From the NCBI GenBank assembly GCA_033725935.1, contig MU867068.1, positions 372,001 to 436,000 on the forward strand: a DNA stretch of 64,000 nucleotides, in the 5' to 3' direction. Below the pieces are notes generated by a model that saw only the letters and a list, made by a program, of their open reading frames with translations, made no database searches and had not been told where the DNA came from. This DNA comes from Cladorrhinum sp. PSN259. Taxonomy: Eukaryota; Ascomycota; Sordariomycetes; Sordariales; Podosporaceae. Made by a program: the position numbers and the translations under genes. Below are positions 57,650-64,000 of the stretch, one piece after another; position 1 is the first letter of the stretch, and each line of letters starts with the position of its first letter.

Positions 57650-59474
57650 ATGAACCGCGAATTACCTGGGTTTTACTATGGTGTGTTGTACATCCCGTTT
57701 TATTTCCTAGGATTCTGTTTATTTGACTTGCGACGCGGTTGGACGGGCAATTTTTTTTTTTCCTCAAGAGAAACTGATGATGTAACTGACTTGGTTTAAA
57801 TTTTAGACAGCGCCAAACGCAAGTATTTCAAGATCGAGGATAACAAGACCGCGCCAGAGGGGGCTTCATGGTCTAAGGGCAGCGTGAAGCGGCGGGCGGT
57901 GGAGCAGAAGGAAGAAGGGGAGAGGGTCCGGAGGGAAGTCCGGGGGAAGGAGGGCGTGGTAAGTTTCCGGTTTTTTTTCTTTCGTTTTTTTCTTTTCTAC
58001 TTGGATTTAAACTTCCCTTGGAAACCCACGTTTGGTAGTATGAATTTAGCTGACACTGTGTGACTTAATTTTTTTCTTTTTAGAAGAGGGCTAGAGTCTT
58101 GACTGGGGACCTTGTTGTTGGTGGGTTGCTGAGGCGGGAGGTGAAGGGCGATTCACGGGGTGAGGATGTGCCTGTCAAGGTGTGGGCTGCTGGGCTGAGG
58201 GGGAAGGGGAAAAAGACGCTTTTGAATCATGTCAGAGAGGATCAGTGCATGGTGAGTGCCATGTGGGTTGGAGCTCAAGAAGATGGGAAAGGGATTGTAT
58301 GCGCTGGTAAGTGTTGTCTGTTTGAAGCCCCACGTGGATGAATATATTGTTTGCTGACACCAGAGCGTTCTCAGCCTTAACCAATTCACCAGTCACGGTT
58401 TGCTCGGAGATTGTGAGAGGTATGGATGACCGGTAAGTTTCTGGGTTACTTCGTATGGGCTTCTAAGGTTTCCTAACTCGCGCAAGAATAGATGATAAGG
58501 CCGGGAACAGGCGATCTCGACTTTATAGAACTGGTGGGGATATAACATGCATCAAATTCCATCAGCCCTCCCAAACTGCCATCATGGTAGGGTATCGTTC
58601 TGATTTAGAAACCCAGATCCTGATGAGGCAGCCCAGATTGCCTTCCACGGAAGGACCAAGCTGGCTACACGGGACTGATAATAACACCCTTTTCTTGGAC
58701 CGATTTATCCCAAATGCGGACATCCACGTCTGTGAGATATCGCCGTCAAGCACCCGCACCTCTGTCGGTGCCATCTTTGGTACAAACCGGGGCGTGTTTT
58801 ACTACGAATCCAGGGACATATTCCGCCTTGCGCACTACCAAAACCCTAAGAGGAACCCAGCTCAATATCGCCCGCCCTTTCACGGCGACATCCTCTCCCT
58901 AGATTACTTTCGTCAAGACCCAGCGGACAACACCATACTTGCCGGCACCCGCTCGGGTCACATCTGCTTGATCGACCGCCGGACTACCCCAAGAGAATGG
59001 GAATCCACAATATTTAAACATAAGAGCAGTGTTGCTCGCCTCAAATCCCTCCCCAACAGCCCTCATGAAGTCCTTGTTGCAGGGCCCCGCAGCGCCATGG
59101 CGATCTACGATCTGCGTTTCCTCCAGAGTCGAAAGAATCGAGAAAGGCCACTGCCACAAAACCATTCCCGCTGGGACCAAACTTGTGCTCCCATCGTCAC
59201 ATTCCCCGAGTACCGCAACGAAGCACACATATACGCCGGACTGGACGTGCTTACAGAGCCAGGGTACGGCTGTGGCGTCGTGGCAGCTGCGCACGACAAC
59301 TGTACAGTGGGGGTGTACTCTCTTCGGGACGGTTCGAGGCTTCCTGCAGGAGATGTAGATAAGATCAAGGCTCATGCAGTTATAAGAAGTATGATGTGGC
59401 AGACCTTGCCAGGAGATAGCCACCCGAGCTTGTTGGTGGGAGAGGGGTCCGTGGTGAAGAAGTATTCATTTTGA
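57650..59474 (+). CDS. DCAF4-like WD40-repeat protein
   Basis: Five exons (57650-57680, 57807-57958, 58084-58306, 58375-58432, 58511-59474) give 475 residues. Seen: the N-terminus RELPGFYYDSAKRKYFKIEDN, which matches the family start of DCAF4/WDR21 proteins and is assembled across intron 1 (G-AC joined as Asp); a charged Lys/Glu/Arg region; then beta-propeller sequence including GGDITCIKFHQPSQTAIMVGY, DILSLDYFRQDPADNTILAG, RSGHICLIDRR and VARLKSLPNSPHEVLVAGPR, ending VGEGSVVKKYSF. Family knowledge: human DCAF4 is a substrate receptor for CUL4-DDB1 ubiquitin ligases; the fungal role is inferred only. Introns are 126, 125, 68 and 78 nt. The last acceptor (GAACAG at 58510) was chosen because the others run into stops. 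The exon 3-4 junction is the least certain. Confidence 0.82.
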
Positions 59475-61213
59475 TGATGCGGCCCAAAGGTGAGAAGAAG
59501 AGAAGGACAGAAAGAATCTCAAGCGTATAAACCCGACAGGATTATGGAGTCAACACCTTCCTGTTGTCCGAATTTTGATAGTAACTTGGAGGGAAAGGCA
59601 GCGGCAAAGTTCATGAAGTAGGATAAATGTATATATATGTATTTGCGTCATAAGGAGCGCAGACCGAAATAAACCATGTTTTTAACAGTCTGCTGAATGG
59701 GTCTGGGTGATCTTTGGGTGCCTTTTCTGCATTATCTTACTTATTTTCTGCATCTGCTATCGACGTAGTTACATTTTATTGCTTCTGATATCTCGCAATC
59801 CTATCAGCAACTCGATTACGCTATAAGGAACACGATACCAAACAACCCCCGCCGCCCCGCCCAATTTTTATTTTTATTTTTTAAGAAAAAATAGGCTCTG
59901 TCAGAAAGCGTGAAGAAGAGAAGAAGAGAGGAAGAGGAAAGATAAGACATTTGAAGTCTAGGGTAGTTTATTTCCGATAAAAAGATCAGATAAGTATTAT
60001 AGTAGTTTATTTATGCTACCTACTTAGTAAACTTGCTTATTACCTATGGCCGGTTTATCGAGACTTTTTTTTATATTAGATGAACTGTATTTACGAATTA
60101 TATTAACAACAATAAGTTATCTTAGGTACTGCAGCATACCTTTTCTTTTTCTTTTTTTCTACAGCAAGCCAATACAGCAGCATTCTTATTTCTGTTGCAG
60201 TATATTACTTCCTCGGAAAGGGAGCCTTTTCATCTTTTAATCAAGAACGTTTCTATCTCCAGTCAATCAATCACGGGGAGCAGTTCCAAAGAATGAATAT
60301 ATTTATCAAGCTTTGGAGAGACGTGCCCAGGGAAACCATTTCTTCCATGAAGCCTGCTTAACGTTTAAGCAACATCCCTTTTGTTTATGAGCTGAATAAG
60401 CCGTGGCTTGTTCTTAGCCAAGACCTTTCTAGACCCGAGGAAGGCATATCGAAATTTTTGAAAGAAAATGACCGGCCAAAACGGATAGATAAACTCGCCA
60501 TATCATTACTCCCTCTTCTTGGAGCTTACCTTACCTATGCCATCTTATCATTCATATAAAGACCCTTTCCTAACTAAAATCATAATGTCAAAAATGGACC
60601 AAACTTCCCAAATATGGCCCAGACTAAGATCAGTTTGGTTATCAGACTTCTCTTACCACACTTTAGTCGAGAATGACCGCTGCTTAATCAAGAAAGATAT
60701 TACGCCTCTGAGCATGTCCTTCTATGCTGATTCAATTCATGTTTACACAGCCAGCAAACAATAAACAGGACAGAAAGACGGCTATCAATATTACTGTCTC
60801 AGATATGCCAAGTTCTCACGCAACCGACAAAGCAACTAAATCATCTCAATGGAACATGAAACATCAAGACCATCAAAAGGAAACCCTCTCTATATTTGCC
60901 CATCCTCGACAAGGATTGCATGTCTAACAGTACTGGCGATGATTCCGCAAAAAGAGTAAAAAGAAATGGAAGGTAGCAAGCATTAACCTCGGAGCTTGGA
61001 CCGCCCAATCCCCTGTTCATGAGGAGAGCCCAACCCTAACCCGACCAGGCATGTACATGTACATGTATACAACAAAACAATAAACCACCACGTTTTTTTA
61101 CCATCGTGAGATTCGAGCCCAGTTGAAAAAGAAAGCCTGCCAATTCCTCTTTGAAACCCGACCACCGTAGGCCCTGTTATATCCCTCTAATTATCCGAAA
61201 CCTGAACGCCTGT
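59475..61213. other. AT-rich convergent spacer
   Basis: From about 59840 to 60900 the sequence is A/T- and TpA-rich with only short open frames, unlike its surroundings. CATGTACATGTACATGTATAC-like repeats lie near 61050-61070, and a telomere-like AACCCTAACCC lies at 61032-61042. No gene is recognised. Confidence 0.5.
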
Positions 61214-62307
61214 TTAATGCTTTGCGGTGACCTTGTCACCAGTCAACTTCTCAACATAAATCTTTGCCATATCGCCCACTGGAGACACTCTGGTTAGCAT
61301 ACATATGATCCAACGGTTTAGGATGCGGTTTTATCAAGGACGACTTACAGGCAACCATGCAAACCGTCTGCCAGACGCCCAATCCAATACGGGGCGTGAC
61401 ACCACGGTACAAGCCCTTGATACCGTTGCTCTGGTAAATATACTTGAACGTGTTGCCGACCGTCATCTTCTTGGGACGGTTGGGATCCTCCTTCTTGCTC
61501 TGCATCTCGACACGGATAACCTCGATGGGCTGGTTCCAGGCCGAGAGACCACCACCGATAGCAGAGGCGAGGATCTTCTCAACGGCGCTGAGCTTCTCGC
61601 CGCTCTTCTTACCGGTAGCATCGCGGATACCTTGCTCTGCAAGGCGGCTCAGGCCGAAGCGAGAGCCCCAGTTGGTCATCTGCCGAATGGCGACAGCGTT
61701 GACACCCTTGTTGATGCCACGGATACCCTCACGTCTATAAATATCCATGAAAGTAGCCCAGGTGCCAGGGGCCTTTTGACCCGCTGCGGCCACCTTGTGC
61801 TTGGTGATCTCGACAGTCTTCATGCAAGTGCAGAAACCCATAGTAGCATAAGCTTGCGCAACACCGCCTGTCACACCTCCGAAGATACCGCCGCCGAACT
61901 CTCCCAGACCCGCGTTCCGGGCATAATACTCGGCCTCGGTGGCGACGAACAAAAGAACGGCGCCCTTGGTCGAGGCTTCGATCCAGGCCCAGGGAATGAG
62001 ACCTTGGTAGACTGTTGTGGAAAAGGGGGTTCCTTGTCAGCGATTGCCTCTGGTGTTCTTATCGGCGGGGTTATCACTTACAGCCAAGGACTCCACCACG
62101 GCCCCAGATGCGACCGAGTGCAGTGGTGAACCCATCACCACGGTTCGCCGCCATGGTGGTCTTGACGACCTCCAGGGGCTGACCGAGGGTGGTGACCTCA
62201 AACAAGTTGAGACCAGCGCCGAGCAGCAAGTTGGAGAACTTGACAGGCTTCTTCTCGAGCCTCGTGGGAGGCTCGGCGGCGGCGATGGGGACAATAGCGG
62301 CGGACAT
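61214..62307 (-). CDS. YHM2: mitochondrial citrate/oxoglutarate carrier (Yhm2 family)
   Basis: Exons 62307-62082, 62011-61349 and 61278-61214 give 317 residues. Role by family: inner-membrane exchange of citrate for 2-oxoglutarate, exporting reducing power to the cytosol; yeast Yhm2 was first isolated as a mitochondrial DNA-associated protein. Seen: three carrier repeats, the first with QPLEVVKTTMA (P44-K49), the second with the divergent MGFCTCMKTVEITKHK, the third with QPIEVIRVEMQSKKEDPNRP. Near-identical stretches to Yhm2 include GLIPWAWIEASTKGAVLLF, INKGVNAVAIRQMTNWGSRF and YIYQSNGIKGLYRGVTPRIG. Introns 62012-62081 and 61279-61348 are both 70 nt, phase 1, with GTAAGT donors. The short last exon codes GDMAKIYVEKLTGDKVTAKH. 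Confidence 0.96.
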
Positions 62308-63903
62308 GACTAGGCGGATGTTGCTGGTGATAGGGCCCTGACCAAGGGAAGAGGGTGCTTCTTCGCAGGAAAGAGGTGAAGATTGAGGGAAAGGAGGGGT
62401 GGTGTAGCTGTGGCTAGTGGGGGAGCGCGGGGTGGGTGATCACTTTGAGCGAAACTCGGAGTTAATGCAGTATGGGTCGAGGGCGAACCGGAATACGACG
62501 ATGTGCGAATTGAGAGTTTCGGACTTGTTGGTGGTTAACTGTTGATGCAATCACAGAATCAGCGGCTTGCACCAGCGAGACCTTAAAGCGAACCATTGGA
62601 CCATTGCACGTGTCACCGACGACAGCAGCTCTGTGACTGTGTCATTGTGGATTTGCTTGCCCGAAGAAGAGAGTCCCGACCAGCTTGGCCAACTTCCATC
62701 CGCGGTAATGCGACAACACATGGCACTTGGGGGGCATTTGGAATTGGTGCGAAGGGAGGGGAGGGGAACGGGGTCCACTCACAGCTGCTAACACGTACGT
62801 CCAGTGTAACTGACGAGATGACAGGTGCAATTGATGATGGCTCAGACCACGATGATGAGGAGGAAGACACTGAGTTTTCTTTGAACGGGAATCAGATTCG
62901 GGGTTCGACAAATTGGGATAAGAAAAAATAAAAGAAGCAGTGATCCGAGTGTCTTTTGGCGGGATGACAGGGCTTCGGATCCCGAAGCGTCAAGCTGGCG
63001 GTGCTTTCCTTTTCAGTATCAAGCGAGCCCGCCGGCTTCTGCCCAGCGATGCACGGGGGGCAAAGAGCCAATCTCAACGCACGCCAATCGGCCGTGACCC
63101 CTGTTCTCAACCAACCCGCCTCGGCAGCTCAACGCAAATCTTTTTGGGGGAACCAGCAGCAGGTTCTTCCAGACGGACTGGATTTTGGGGTAAAAGACTG
63201 GAGTCCCCGACATCCCCGGGCAAGCCATCGCTGTATGGAAACGTAAATCAATGGATACACGTAGAATCCCCTTTCCTCACCGACTATTTAAATCTTTATT
63301 GATGACACTCCACGATGACACTCCCTCAATTAGATTGGATGGCACAATGTTGGGGGTCACCTTGATATCTGTCTCGCCCTGCCTCTTCCTCTTCCTCCTG
63401 CGATGCCAGGCATGAAGTGGCGGCGGGGTCAAGATGCTGTCTGTTTGGCTCCATAGTTCCATATCTCTACATAACTATAGAGTCATACGGAAAATCGGTC
63501 GGGAAACTATTCGGTGCTTCAGAAACTCCGCCCGACGACGCCGGTTTGTACGCCCTGCCAGGGATATGCTGCTGCCCGTGCCTCAGTCTGCCGAAACCGC
63601 ATGTCTTATCTCGCATACCGAATGTTGACTCGAACCTTGCATGCAGTCAGCACAGAAACTCTGAATTTTGGCAGTTTCAATCCTTTATATCAATTTTATG
63701 GTCCGAAAGGCCCGAATTACGGAATCTGTATCGTACAAAGCACAATGGATAGACAGTCATCCCTCCAACCTCACTCAGTCCAGGTACGAGTATCGCCTCG
63801 CATGACTGAAGGAACCGCTAGATGTCACATCCATTCTATATTGAAATGACCCCATCGCGCCGATTTTCCCAACTACCTAACCTAGAGCACAACCATCCTT
63901 AAA
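62308..63903. other. spacer upstream of YHM2
   Basis: No gene is recognised. An open frame of 111 codons ending at 62931 has an acidic, protein-like end (DGSDHDDEEEDTEF) but no known family. The first 150 bp form the YHM2 leader and promoter. Confidence 0.45.
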
Positions 63904-63955
63904 TTACAACTTCTTGGCAATCTCGATCCACTTCTCGGTAGAGAAAGACTTGGGT
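63904..63955 (-). CDS. last exon of an unidentified gene, cut by the window edge
   Basis: On the minus strand a poly-pyrimidine tract and TTTTAG acceptor (AG at 63956-63957) precede a 52-nt exon reading PKSFSTEKWIEIAKKL and a TAA stop. The exon enters in phase 2 (one base completes the previous codon). The peptide is clearly protein-like, but too short for me to name the family. The rest of the gene lies beyond 64000. Confidence 0.6.
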
Positions 63956-64000
63956 CTAAAAGTAAAAAAAAAAAAATTCGTTAGCCAAACTGTCCTAAGA

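Noticed and set aside
61110..61125. possible tRNA T-arm (ATTCGAGCCC)
   Set aside because: No matching acceptor, D-arm or anticodon stem in either orientation.
62596..62931. 111-codon open frame with an acidic end upstream of YHM2
   Set aside because: The last 40 residues look protein-like, but the rest does not, and there is no homologue I recognise.

Overview
The window is nuclear DNA of a filamentous ascomycete, most likely a sordariomycete of the Neurospora/Podospora kind. The reasons are short introns with GTRNGT donors, CTAAC/CTGAC branch sites and YAG acceptors; a plasma-membrane H+-ATPase very close to Neurospora pma-1; families such as a DUF3425-type bZIP and a cupredoxin-like secreted protein; and a dispersed intron-containing tRNA-Glu. 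No prokaryotic, phage or CRISPR features were seen.

Layout. 0-16.8 kb: TRM9-type tRNA methyltransferase (+), tRNA-Glu(CUC) (+), a Myb/SANT protein (-) whose 5' end is unresolved, a 6 kb gene-poor stretch, tubulin cofactor B (+) and a PA-TM-RING ubiquitin ligase (+). 20-31 kb: a seven-helix membrane protein (+), the nucleoporin Nic96/Nup93 (-), an FGGY sugar kinase (-) and an SMN-like snRNP assembly factor (+). 33-42.4 kb: a secreted cupredoxin-like protein (+), a 62-residue SERF/4F5 protein (-), a four-helix membrane protein (+) and a bZIP factor (+). 42.4-53.5 kb: 11 kb with no recognisable gene, holding a small Mutator-type inverted-repeat element. 53.5-62.3 kb: pma1 (+), a DCAF4-like WD40 protein (+) and the citrate/oxoglutarate carrier YHM2 (-). 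At the right edge is the last exon of an unidentified gene (-).

The genes are mostly unrelated housekeeping functions (tRNA wobble modification, nuclear pore, snRNP assembly, tubulin folding, proton pumping, mitochondrial transport) plus a few fungal-specific membrane, secreted and regulatory proteins. There is no sign of a biosynthetic cluster or operon-like unit. Exon junctions below were worked out by hand from splice signals, reading phase and family conservation.

The points most worth a second look are the 264-bp inverted-repeat element with exact 9-bp target duplications near 45.5 kb, a 20-bp hairpin followed by T6 near 34.8 kb, a probable GC-AG intron inside the bZIP basic region, a stop-free 54-nt intron that splits the last RING cysteine, and unassigned coding-like sequence upstream of the Myb gene.
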